Positions 25,879-33,345 are shown, numbered from the stretch's first letter. The stretch: 45,496 bases of DNA from Candidatus Villigracilis proximus (GCA_016715195.1 JADKBB010000045.1:1-45496); one strand, 5' to 3'. Notes: generated by a model from the letters alone, not told the origin. Translations and numbers: made by a program.

Positions 25879-25898
25879 ATTTTAATGACAATTACTTA

Positions 25899-25944
25899 AT
25901 CATATAAAAAACTCCTGTCAAAGAACAGGAGTTTTTTATATGAT
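25899..25944 (-). terminator. bidirectional terminator of recN
   Basis: A perfect 20-bp stem (25899-25918 with 25925-25944) with loop CAAAGA carries A/T-rich tails on both sides, ending three bases before the recN stop. It can act in both directions. Confidence 0.85.
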
Positions 25945-25947
25945 TTT

Positions 25948-27681
25948 CTATTTCTTTTCTTTGGTCATCTGCCGCGCAATTTGCAATAACTCGTGCGCAG
26001 AACGCAATGTCCCTTCGCCCACTTCGCCAAGCATCTGAGAAAGTTCAAGCAGGCGCGCATCACCATCCAGAGATTCAACGCGGGTCAGAGTGCGCCCGTT
26101 GTCAATTAGTTTTTGCACCTGATAGTGCTGGTCGCCAAAGACCGCCAATTGGGGAAGATGCGTCACACAAAAGACCTGATGTGTGCGCGAAAGATTCCAA
26201 AGTTTGTGTCCCACCACCATACCTACACGCCCGCCGATGCCTTGATCGATCTCATCAAAGATCAGAGACGGGACTTCGTCAGCGCTGGCTAGTACATTCT
26301 TTAAGCCAAGCATCAAACGGGAAGTTTCACCACCAGATGCGATCTTTGCCAGCGGTTTAAGTCCTTCACCGGGGTTGGGCGCAATCAAAAACTCAACGCG
26401 ATCAAAACCATTTTGATCAAAGGCGATGCGCGTACCATCGGCCAAAGGTGCACCGTTGACATCCGGTTTGGTTTGAAAGTCCACGCCAAATTGGGCAGAA
26501 GCCATTTTCAGGTCGCCAAGTTCGGTTTCAATACCTTTACCCATGCTGACTGCAGCGGACTTGCGTTTTTCAGAAAGCACGCCGCCTTGTTTGGCAACCT
26601 TTTCCAGCAACTTCGCTTCCTGCATTTCCAAGTCATTAATACGATCCACCGCGCCCGTAATGGTTTCAAGCTGCTTGCGAGTATCTTCACCATAGGCGAT
26701 CACTGCGGGAATACTGCCGCCATATTTGCGCGTCAGCGAATGGATCACATCCAGGCGTTCTTCCACATCTTCAAGCCGCTTGGGGTTGAACTCGATCTCT
26801 TCAAGATAATCACGCAGACCGTGGATCACATCGGAGATCGTATCCAGCAATAACTCGGCTTGATTCGCCAACTCAGCCTGACCCGCATCAATTTTTGCGA
26901 GAGTCGCCAGCGCCTGCGCGGCCTGTCCGACCAGGTCGGTCGCGGCGGGAGTTTCGGGCGAGCCTTCATCCAAAACCGCCAAGGCTTCCTGTGCATTTTG
27001 CGCGAGAGATTCTGCATTGGCTAAGCGGTCACGCTCTTTGCGCAACTCTTCATCTTCGCCTGTCTTTAATCTTGCCGATTCGATCTCTTCGGCTTGATAG
27101 GTCAACATTTCAATACGGCGGTCTGCATCAGATTGCGACTTGCGCAGATCATTCAACTCACGGCGCAAATTTAGCAGCGAGTGATAGGTCTGGCGGTAGT
27201 CGCTGAGGGGCCGGGCCACTTCCGCGTAGCGATCGAGCAGGCCGAGGTGTGCGCGTGGATCGAGCAGCGAGAGATGTTCCGCCTGCCCGTGGATGTCGAT
27301 CAACAGCGCGCCCAGTTCCTTCAACAATCCAACATTCACCGTGCGGCCATTAATGCGCGCCACACTGCGTCCCTCTTTGCGGACTTCACGCATCAGCACC
27401 ACATAATTGGGATCATCCATCAGCTCTTCGCGGTTGAGGATGAAATGCACCGCTTCTTTTTCTGGACCGTTGAGCTGGAACACCGCTTCGACAAATGCGG
27501 CGTCTGAATCAGAGCGCACGAAGGTGGTATCCGCTTTGCCGCCGAGAAGCATGACGACCGCGTCAAGGATGATGGATTTGCCCGCGCCAGTTTCACCCGT
27601 GAGGATGATGAGACCAGAGTCAAAGCGCAGGTCAAGTTTGTCTATGATTGCAAAGTTTTGGATGTGGAGTTCAGTAAGCAT
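25948..27681 (-). CDS. recN: DNA repair protein RecN
   Basis: This is an SMC-like ATPase that gathers at double-strand breaks. Walker A is GETGAGKS at residues 29-36, the signature motif region is SGGETSRLMLGLKNVL, and Walker B is SLIFDEIDQGIGG, followed by VFCVTHLPQLA. Between them lie two long coiled-coil arms. The length of 577 residues is normal. It follows the zinc-finger membrane protein gene by three bases and so belongs to the same transcript as the NAD kinase gene. The strong hairpin after the stop ends the unit. Confidence 0.95.
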   Translation of the reverse strand: MLTELHIQNFAIIDKLDLRFDSGLIILTGETGAGKSIILDAVVMLLGGKADTTFVRSDSDAAFVEAVFQLNGPEKEAVHFILNREELMDDPNYVVLMREVRKEGRSVARINGRTVNVGLLKELGALLIDIHGQAEHLSLLDPRAHLGLLDRYAEVARPLSDYRQTYHSLLNLRRELNDLRKSQSDADRRIEMLTYQAEEIESARLKTGEDEELRKERDRLANAESLAQNAQEALAVLDEGSPETPAATDLVGQAAQALATLAKIDAGQAELANQAELLLDTISDVIHGLRDYLEEIEFNPKRLEDVEERLDVIHSLTRKYGGSIPAVIAYGEDTRKQLETITGAVDRINDLEMQEAKLLEKVAKQGGVLSEKRKSAAVSMGKGIETELGDLKMASAQFGVDFQTKPDVNGAPLADGTRIAFDQNGFDRVEFLIAPNPGEGLKPLAKIASGGETSRLMLGLKNVLASADEVPSLIFDEIDQGIGGRVGMVVGHKLWNLSRTHQVFCVTHLPQLAVFGDQHYQVQKLIDNGRTLTRVESLDGDARLLELSQMLGEVGEGTLRSAHELLQIARQMTKEKK

Positions 27682-27684
27682 AGG

Positions 27685-28212
27685 CTATTTAAATAATTGA
27701 ATCCCAGAAAGTCGAGTGTAGACAAGCGGTACGGCGATGAACAGATAAATTCCTTGAAAGACGATCCCAAAAATATTCATGCTTAATAATTGAACGATCA
27801 GCACAGGCAGAGCGCCAAGCACCATGCCCACCGCGACCGTAATAAACAACGAGCGTGAACGATGACGTCGGGTGACAACGCGCACTGCTTCGGCAATTGT
27901 AGTTCCCGCAATGGGTGCCGCCGAAAGAATAAGAAGCCAGCCGATAAATCCGATGCCGCCGATCAATGTAACCAGAAAAGCCGCAATCGCAGAAAGGAAA
28001 CCGGCTGTAAGAAACCCGAAGATGTAATCGTACCATTCAGAAGTATCAAAAGATTTCTGATGCGAGCGGACACAGTCCCTGCACATATAACCGGTGGGTG
28101 TGCGCTGTGCGCAGGAAGCGCAAATCGGTTTTTCGCAGCGTTTGCAGCGCAAACTGGTTTCGCGATCAGGGTGGACATAACAATAAGTTGCAGCGGAGAT
28201 GGTATCTGTCAT
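27685..28212 (-). CDS. membrane protein with N-terminal B-box-like zinc finger
   Basis: This 175-residue protein begins with a cysteine- and histidine-rich module (CYVHPDRETSLRCKRCEKP, then ICASCAQRTPTGYMCRDC) that fits a B-box-type zinc site, followed by three to four hydrophobic helices from about residue 65 to the end. The arrangement (zinc finger plus membrane domain) is common in Chloroflexota and Actinobacteria, but its function is not known. Its ATG overlaps the NAD kinase stop by four bases (ATGA), and recN follows after three bases. Confidence 0.75.
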   Translation of the reverse strand: MTDTISAATYCYVHPDRETSLRCKRCEKPICASCAQRTPTGYMCRDCVRSHQKSFDTSEWYDYIFGFLTAGFLSAIAAFLVTLIGGIGFIGWLLILSAAPIAGTTIAEAVRVVTRRHRSRSLFITVAVGMVLGALPVLIVQLLSMNIFGIVFQGIYLFIAVPLVYTRLSGIQLFK

Positions 28213-29072
28213 CGTGGAAATCCTAAAGAATTTTCGTTCATGTGTGCAGTAAGGTTACGATAAAAATAACCCGGGTCTTCAAAGCGGACAAACTGCGCAG
28301 TAACATCTGCGGCGGTAACTTTTACCTGATCGTCTTCCATCAACGGCGTTGGCGGCTGGCCGTCCACGCTGAGGACTGAGTTTTCACTTTTTACAACAAT
28401 GCTAACTGAAGAACCTTCTGATAAAACCACCGCCCGATCCACAGAGAGATGCGGCGCGATGGGCATAAGCAAAATATTACGTAACTCCGGCGGCAAAATG
28501 GGGCCGCCCGCAGCGAGCGCATACGCCGTGGAGCCCGTGGCAGTGGAGGCGATGAGACCATCTGCGACATAACTGGTGAGGTGACGCCCATCCACGGAAG
28601 CGGTTAAACGAACGGGGCGCAGGTTTTGTCCACGAGCGACAACCACTTCATTCAAAGCATTGGAACTGCCAAGGCTTTCACCTGCACGGAAGTGTTCAGC
28701 GCGCAGCATCATGCGGTTCTCGATCCATGCTTCGCCATTAAATAATTTTACAAAGTACTCACGCCAATCCTTGCGATCAACCTGGATCAAAAAACCCAAT
28801 CTGCCAAGATTCACGCCAAGGATTGGCACACCGCTGGGTGCGCATAGATGTCCTGCACGTAAGACACTCCCATCACCGCCCACGGCAATCAGCATATCAA
28901 ACTCGCCTTTTTTTACACGCTTGCGAAGTTCTTCATCATACAAGGAACCACAGGCGGCATCCATGCCCTTTTCCTTAAGGAAAGCAGCCATCGCTTCAGC
29001 TTCAGCAAAGGCTTCGGGCATTTTTGGATACGCTGTAACAACGGGATGTTTGGGCAGGAAGGGTTCTGGCAT
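28209..29072 (-). CDS. nadK: NAD kinase
   Basis: This 287-residue enzyme makes NADP from NAD and ATP (or polyphosphate). The family motifs are present: GGDGSVLRAGHL (residues 65-76, with the catalytic Asp), NLGRLGFL, and the NAD-binding STATGSTAYALAAGGPIL. The start is an ATG six bases after a perfect TATAAT, so the message should be leaderless. The gene heads a tight run with the zinc-finger membrane protein and recN. The order NAD kinase then RecN is a known bacterial arrangement. Confidence 0.95.
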   Translation of the reverse strand: MPEPFLPKHPVVTAYPKMPEAFAEAEAMAAFLKEKGMDAACGSLYDEELRKRVKKGEFDMLIAVGGDGSVLRAGHLCAPSGVPILGVNLGRLGFLIQVDRKDWREYFVKLFNGEAWIENRMMLRAEHFRAGESLGSSNALNEVVVARGQNLRPVRLTASVDGRHLTSYVADGLIASTATGSTAYALAAGGPILPPELRNILLMPIAPHLSVDRAVVLSEGSSVSIVVKSENSVLSVDGQPPTPLMEDDQVKVTAADVTAQFVRFEDPGYFYRNLTAHMNENSLGFPR

Positions 29073-29078
29073 AACGAA

Positions 29079-29084
29079 ATTATA
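29079..29084 (-). promoter_or_regulatory. -10 box of nadK, leaderless start
   Basis: On the minus strand TATAAT is followed by six bases and then the ATG, with no ribosome binding site. Confidence 0.55.
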
Positions 29085-29115
29085 CCTTTTGTAATGTCAC
29101 AGCGTTACATGGCTT

Positions 29116-29628
29116 TCAGACAAGGCTCTGATCGCAATGATTTCTAAATCCACATTTGGCGCAGCGTCCGGCTTGTTCATGCGAACGCGGAACATCTTTT
29201 TTAATTTCGTCACGTTTCATTTCCACAAGCAGGTCGATCAAGGCATTCTCCAATTCACGGGTGTAATCTATGGCGAAATCCCGGTTCTCATAATGGATAA
29301 TCCCGTACGGCGGACGTGTGCCATAGGTCTTCTCCACCAACAAACAATAGGATGCAAGCTGATAAATATGCGAATCATAGGGAGTTTCCGGTGCACGGCC
29401 TGATTTAACCTCAACGGGAATGATCTTCCCATTTTGTTGGACGAGGTAATCAGGCTTGCCTGTCAACTCCATCGCGGCATAGAAAAGCGGTTTTTCCACT
29501 TTGCCCCATCCATGCGTATCGGTATAGATGATACGTCCGCCGGGCAGGCCTGCTTCTTTTTGCTGGCGGTTTGAACGCCAAAAGAAGATCAGGGCAATGA
29601 CAAAGAGGAGGAGAGTGATATAGAGCAT
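29116..29628 (-). CDS. Cas4-like PD-(D/E)XK nuclease, C-terminal half, membrane-anchored
   Basis: This 170-residue protein starts with a hydrophobic segment (residues 2-17), then carries the catalytic half of a Cas4/RecB-like nuclease: GKPDYL (Asp60), IIPVEVKSG (Glu73, Lys75), and IYQLASY (Gln90, Tyr94), followed by a C-terminal CAKCGFRNHC (Cys156, Cys159, Cys165). Intact Cas4 proteins need a fourth, N-terminal cysteine for the iron-sulfur cluster; it is absent here and is found instead in the small protein at 30330-30563. Cas4-type enzymes trim single-stranded DNA ends. A heptamer repeat array comes to two bases before the start codon, and no ribosome binding site is seen. No CRISPR array or other cas gene is in the window. 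Confidence 0.8.
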   Translation of the reverse strand: MLYITLLLFVIALIFFWRSNRQQKEAGLPGGRIIYTDTHGWGKVEKPLFYAAMELTGKPDYLVQQNGKIIPVEVKSGRAPETPYDSHIYQLASYCLLVEKTYGTRPPYGIIHYENRDFAIDYTRELENALIDLLVEMKRDEIKKDVPRSHEQAGRCAKCGFRNHCDQSLV

Positions 29629-29629
29629 A

Positions 29630-29660
29630 CAGTAATCAGTAATCAGTAATCAGTAATCAG
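29630..29660. repeat. perfect heptamer array CAGTAAT
   Basis: Four perfect CAGTAAT units plus CAG (29630-29660), ending just before the start codon of the nuclease half at 29628. Array and start codon are almost adjacent. Confidence 0.85.
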
Positions 29661-29661
29661 A

Positions 29662-30297
29662 TTATATTTTTTCAGCTATTCTTACAATTTTCTTTAAACG
29701 GGTAAAGTCGGAACCGGAAAGGGCTTCCATTCTTTTTCCCAGGGTCTTGATGAATTCGATACTATTATTTTCATTGACAGCGGGCAATATTCTTTCGGCG
29801 TGTTCCGGCACTTCCTTGTGATGACAGGTCAAGATGTGCTGCATCAGATAAGGGAAGACGGCCTTGCCATACTCATCATTTGCGGATGCCATATGCGCCA
29901 ACGCCGAAATGGACTTGTCAATGGAAATACTATCGGGGCCTGTTTCTTTAACCTTTTTGATCTCATCCAAATGTTTAAATACAAATTCGGGTTTTACTTT
30001 TGCAATTTCTGCGAGGGCCGTGATCGCGCCGCGTACCATATTATGATGTTTGCTTTTTAGGAATTTAATAAAATCATCGGCATACGATGTGACGAGATTT
30101 GGGTCAATGATCGCAATCTCATACATGACATTCATACAGTCGCCGTGGATATTCTTGTTGTCGTTGTGCATATTCTGAGCGATCTCACGTATCCCGGCCA
30201 TATCCTCACGTGCCACGAGATCACGCGCCAGATCAAGGTTGGGCGTTCGGTCGCGGCGGGTTTGCAAATAGCCAAGACGGTTTAATAGGTCAGACAT
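29662..30297 (-). CDS. HEAT-repeat-like alpha-helical protein
   Basis: This 211-residue protein is predicted to be a stack of helix pairs: units such as VRGAITALAEIAKVKPEFVF and IDKSISALAHMASANDEYG have the hydrophobic spacing of HEAT or ARM repeats. Proteins of this shape usually serve as protein-binding platforms. No catalytic motif is seen. GGAGAAG lies six bases before the ATG. Its unusual position, between the two halves of a Cas4-like nuclease on the same strand, suggests a partner role, but that is inference from position alone. Confidence 0.65.
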   Translation of the reverse strand: MSDLLNRLGYLQTRRDRTPNLDLARDLVAREDMAGIREIAQNMHNDNKNIHGDCMNVMYEIAIIDPNLVTSYADDFIKFLKSKHHNMVRGAITALAEIAKVKPEFVFKHLDEIKKVKETGPDSISIDKSISALAHMASANDEYGKAVFPYLMQHILTCHHKEVPEHAERILPAVNENNSIEFIKTLGKRMEALSGSDFTRLKKIVRIAEKI

Positions 30298-30329
30298 TCT
30301 TCTCCATTAAGATGTCCCAAAAGACACCT

Positions 30330-30563
30330 TTACAATTGTGCGGTGCAATACGCTACCAGCGTAAGAATTGCCACCAGAAGCAGAATCATGCCAACGGTCC
30401 GCAATAGAAGCGCGGATAGAGTCTTGCGTCCGTGCTGACGATGCAATTCAGTCCCGGCGGCCAGTTCGGCTTTATTCTCCGATTCGACGCCGTCCTTACG
30501 ATAGCGCCACGCGCGTCGGCAGTATAAATAACTTCCAATATCAGAGGCGCGGATAACAGACAT
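30330..30563 (-). CDS. Cas4-like N-terminal half with one membrane helix
   Basis: This 77-residue protein matches the beginning of Cas4: SVIRASDIGSYLYCRRAWRY contains the first cluster cysteine (Cys15), the CRRxW region and the G-x-x-x-H motif (GTELH, His41) that completes the metal site. It then has a single hydrophobic helix (about residues 50-72) and stops. The matching catalytic half with the other cysteines and its own helix is the gene at 29116-29628. I start at ATG 30563, since the longer reading from 30695 has an unrelated N-terminus and a TATACT box lies six bases upstream of the ATG. No ribosome binding site is visible, so the message may be leaderless. Confidence 0.7.
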   Translation of the reverse strand: MSVIRASDIGSYLYCRRAWRYRKDGVESENKAELAAGTELHRQHGRKTLSALLLRTVGMILLLVAILTLVAYCTAQL

Positions 30564-30569
30564 GGGCAG

Positions 30570-30575
30570 AGTATA
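30570..30575 (-). promoter_or_regulatory. -10 box before the Cas4-like N-terminal gene
   Basis: On the minus strand TGTGCTATACT, then six bases, then ATG. It shares the TGTGCTATAAT form with the dnaE and ftsK promoters. No clear -35. Confidence 0.45.
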
Positions 30576-30674
30576 GCACAAATTTTCTATACGCTTATTT
30601 TTCTGTAATCCCCCGGCAATGAAGCATCTACCTATCCCTGCGCAATACTCAACTTGTATTAACAACCTGCAAGG

Positions 30675-30680
30675 TATGAT
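30675..30680 (+). promoter_or_regulatory. -10 box of the phosphoribosyltransferase gene
   Basis: TATGAT lies 41 bases before the ATG at 30722; the leader holds a strong GGAGGAA ribosome binding site. Confidence 0.45.
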
Positions 30681-30721
30681 AAACTTCACGCGCAAAAATA
30701 TTTTTCCCTCGGAGGAAATTA

Positions 30722-31273
30722 ATGACAGACAAACAGGTACATTCCATTGAGATCGCAGGCGTAAAACGCGACCTGCGGTTGTTTGAGATCAAGCCCGGAC
30801 TCAAGATCGCGATCTTGAATATTTTAGGGGATACCGAGTTGGTGCAGGCTTGCGCGCGTGAACTCGGGAAGAAACTTGCAGAAGTTGATTATGATATTCT
30901 CGTGACCGCTGAAGCCAAGTCCATTCCGCTGGCGTATGCGGTTTCGGTTGAAACAAAGAAACCGTACGTGATCCTGCGAAAATCCTATAAGCCGTACATG
31001 GGTGATGCGCTCAAAGCAGAAACGCTTTCGATCACAACCGGTCAGCCGCAAATTCTGTTCCTTGATGAAAAAGACCGCCGGTTGATCGAGAATAAAAAAG
31101 TGGTGATCCTTGATGATGTGATCAGCACAGGCTCCACGCTGCAAGGCATGCGCATGATTTTGGATAAAGCCAAAGCGGAAGTGGCGGCTGAAGCCGCGAT
31201 CCTCACTGAAGGTGACCGCGCAGAGTGGATGCATATCATTTCCCTTGGTCATTTGCCGCTGTTTACTGAATAA
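30722..31273 (+). CDS. adenine phosphoribosyltransferase-like protein
   Basis: This 183-residue type I phosphoribosyltransferase has the PRPP-binding loop VVILDDVISTGST (residues 127-139) and a VTAEAKSIPLAYAVS segment like that of Apt. Such enzymes join a purine base and PRPP to make a nucleotide (salvage), though some members are regulators such as PurR. Length and motif order favour a salvage enzyme; the base is not certain. The gene is divergent from the Cas4-like N-terminal gene and ends at a bidirectional terminator. Confidence 0.82.
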   Translation: MTDKQVHSIEIAGVKRDLRLFEIKPGLKIAILNILGDTELVQACARELGKKLAEVDYDILVTAEAKSIPLAYAVSVETKKPYVILRKSYKPYMGDALKAETLSITTGQPQILFLDEKDRRLIENKKVVILDDVISTGSTLQGMRMILDKAKAEVAAEAAILTEGDRAEWMHIISLGHLPLFTE

Positions 31274-31287
31274 AAAATATAACAATA

Positions 31288-31321
31288 AAAAAACTCCGCG
31301 AAAAATTCGCGGAGTTTTTTT
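31288..31321 (+). terminator. bidirectional terminator
   Basis: ACTCCGCGAA and TTCGCGGAGT form a perfect stem with loop AAA, framed by A-run and T-run. It lies between the convergent phosphoribosyltransferase and GIY-YIG genes and can stop both. Confidence 0.85.
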
Positions 31322-31331
31322 ATTGAATTTC

Positions 31332-31586
31332 TCACTTTAAGCTTGCGGTTTCGATCAATTTGCTTTTCTGCGTGCGCTTCATTTTTTTGATCGCAAGCTC
31401 ACGCTTCATGGCTTCGGTTCGAGTGGACAGGGTTTCCAGATAAACCAATTTTACCGGCCGGCGTGTACTGGTATATTTCGCGCCGATGCCTTTGTTATGC
31501 TGGTTCACTCTTCGCTGCGGATCTGTCGTCCAGCCTGTGTAGAAGGTTCCATCTGCACATTCGAGAATGTAGCAATAACAACTCAT
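31332..31586 (-). CDS. GIY-YIG domain protein
   Basis: This 84-residue protein is a stand-alone GIY-YIG nuclease domain of the YhbQ/UPF0213 type: CYILECADGTFYTGWT (residues 4-19) includes the GIY and YIG counterparts, then RRVNQHN supplies the arginine and EAMKRELAIKKM the glutamate. These small proteins are thought to cut or bind DNA; their role is poorly known. The ATG overlaps the stop of the upstream TyrA-like gene by four bases (ATGA), indicating translational coupling. Confidence 0.88.
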   Translation of the reverse strand: MSCYCYILECADGTFYTGWTTDPQRRVNQHNKGIGAKYTSTRRPVKLVYLETLSTRTEAMKRELAIKKMKRTQKSKLIETASLK

Positions 31587-32569
31587 TTCCTGTTTTTCGA
31601 GCGGATACCCAAAAGGCCGCCAAACAATCTTTCGCTGATAGATATGGGCTTATCTGATTCTTTATGCATACTCTCCCAATTGGCAGAGATGCGTTCATTC
31701 AACCAAACTTCACGCCCCTCATGCGCGGCCCGCAAGCGGACTTTTACGGCTTCTTCGTTGCCCTTTTCAATATCATCGCGCAAAGCGCCCAAAGAGGCGA
31801 TCATCGTATTCAGTGAACGGACAACATTTTCCTTATTATGCAACGCCGACATATGCAAGGCATCTGGTTCATCTTCCACGACCAGTGCAGAGGTTGCCGC
31901 CACATAAGCACGTCCGGCCAATTTACGTCCTTCAAGCCAGCCGGGTTGATCCACTGTCGCATTCAACAATGCAACAGAGACAAGTTGAGGCAGAAGATGC
32001 ACAGTCGCCATTAATCCATCTGATTCCACAATATCTGTCAGCATGATGTTGGCGCCCAGCAACTGCACGAGTTCCATCACCAACTCCACAGATTCACCGG
32101 TTGTGCTGGCAGGAGCATCAAGCAGGAAAATGCTTTTCGAAAACAGATCAGCCCGGGCTGAGTCCAGACCCTTTTCTGTCCCGTTTAAAAATTCAGATCC
32201 AATCGCTGGAACGATTCCCACATAGGAACATCCAGCGGGTAAAATATCCTTTACCCATTTGGAAACCTCTGACTTAACAGGAGAAGTATCCACTACGATT
32301 GCGCCTTCCATTAGATCAGGTGCGATAAATCCCAAAGTATCGCGCACCTGATGCACAGGCAGGGCAAGAATTACAATTTTAGCGCCCTCAACAGCACGGG
32401 GAAGGTTGTGTTCGGTTTTTTCAACCGCACCTTTTTTCTGAGCAGCACGCTCGATCGATATTTCTTTATCGTGCCCAAAAACAGAAAGGCTATTTTTATA
32501 CTGCGCCAGCGCCAGGCCGATCGAGCCGCCCACCTGACCAAGACCAATGATTGTTATTTTTACAGACAT
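31583..32569 (-). CDS. prephenate dehydrogenase-like protein
   Basis: This 328-residue oxidoreductase has an NAD(P)-binding Rossmann fold (IIGLGQVGGSIGLAL, residues 7-21; VVDTSPVKS at 92-100) and a helical C-terminal domain of the TyrA family, whose enzymes oxidise prephenate or arogenate for tyrosine synthesis. The usual GGHPMAG-x-E motif that binds substrate reads GIVPAIGSEF (residues 118-127), so the conserved histidine is replaced by valine. Substrate may therefore differ. A TATAAT and GAGGT precede the ATG. No other aromatic amino acid gene is close by. Confidence 0.78.
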   Translation of the reverse strand: MSVKITIIGLGQVGGSIGLALAQYKNSLSVFGHDKEISIERAAQKKGAVEKTEHNLPRAVEGAKIVILALPVHQVRDTLGFIAPDLMEGAIVVDTSPVKSEVSKWVKDILPAGCSYVGIVPAIGSEFLNGTEKGLDSARADLFSKSIFLLDAPASTTGESVELVMELVQLLGANIMLTDIVESDGLMATVHLLPQLVSVALLNATVDQPGWLEGRKLAGRAYVAATSALVVEDEPDALHMSALHNKENVVRSLNTMIASLGALRDDIEKGNEEAVKVRLRAAHEGREVWLNERISANWESMHKESDKPISISERLFGGLLGIRSKNRK

Positions 32570-32597
32570 ACGAACCTCGCATGAGTTTGATGACGCG

Positions 32598-32603
32598 ATT
32601 ATA
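32598..32603 (-). promoter_or_regulatory. -10 box of the TyrA-like gene
   Basis: On the minus strand TATAAT lies 28 bases before the ATG at 32569; no clear -35 is seen. Confidence 0.5.
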
Positions 32604-32626
32604 CTGCCAGTACCCGCTTAAACGGC

Positions 32627-32655
32627 GAGAACCGCGGACGCCGACCGCGGTTCTC
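32627..32655. promoter_or_regulatory. GC-rich hairpin in the tyrA-ogt gap, with an unused ribosome binding site
   Basis: GAGAACCGCGG and CCGCGGTTCTC (32627-32637, 32645-32655) make a perfect 11-bp stem. On the plus strand it is followed by AAAGGAGGAGAAG at about 32660-32672, a strong ribosome-binding sequence that has no ATG, GTG or TTG at proper distance. The rest of the 235-base gap holds no gene that I can see. Confidence 0.45.
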
Positions 32656-32804
32656 TTAGTAAAGGAGGAGAAGAGAAATCACCTTACAGCGCTAAATTTA
32701 TCATAATCATCTGAATAGTACTTGACGCTTACCCTACGCTTGCCCTACGATTGTCAGGCAATTAACAAGATTGCAAACACTTTTTCCTTTTAGAGGATGA
32801 CAAA

Positions 32805-33327
32805 ATGACATTCCCTTCCCACAAAATTTATCTTGGCGAATTAAATAACACACCCCTCGGAGATTTGCGCATCGCTGCCTCCGACCTGGGGCTGGTCGCC
32901 GTTGAATGGGCAGATTCTCAGCCCGAGCTGGACGCCCGTCTCTTCCGCCTGCATAGGACGGTTGAGCAAAACCAAAAGAAAATTCAACCGTATGCAAAAG
33001 AGTTGAGTGAATATCTAAAAGGCAAACGCCGCGATTTCACCTTTGCGATTGACTGGTCTATCTTTAAAACCGTTTCAACTAAAAGCATTGAAAGCCGTTT
33101 ATGACATTCCCTACGGCGAAACGCGGACATACGCCGACATCGCGATGCAGATCGGGCATCCAAATGCCTACCGCGCCGTGGGCAGCGCCAACGCCACAAA
33201 CCCCATGCCGCTCGTGATTCCCTGCCATCGTGTGATCGGCGCAGACGGTAAACTCCACGGCTACGGCGGCGGAGACGGCTTGCCAACCAAGGAATGGCTG
33301 TTGAAAATGGAAGGCGTCAAACCATAA
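32805..33327 (+). CDS. ogt: O6-methylguanine-DNA methyltransferase, frameshifted
   Basis: This suicide repair protein removes methyl from O6-methylguanine onto its own cysteine. The N-terminal domain (KIYLGELNNTPLGDLRIA to FTFAIDWSIF) and the C-terminal domain (KPFQLKALKAVYDIPYGETRTYADIA to the active site NPMPLVIPCHRVIG, with the acceptor Cys in PCHR) lie in different frames. The change is at a run of four A at 33066-33069; removing one A gives IDWSIFKPFQLKAL and a 173-residue protein, the usual length. GAGGATG precedes the ATG. Sequencing error is the likeliest cause. It lies upstream of the paired chromate transporters. Confidence 0.88.
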
Positions 33328-33345
33328 CATGATAGACTTAACAGA

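Noticed and set aside
29116..30563. A CRISPR-Cas system around the Cas4-like genes
   Set aside because: No repeat-spacer array and no other cas gene is visible in the window; the Cas4 likeness alone is not enough.
3482..33069. Programmed frameshifting in the four broken genes
   Set aside because: No stimulatory stem-loop or conserved slippery heptamer is shared, and the genes are unrelated; consensus error is simpler.
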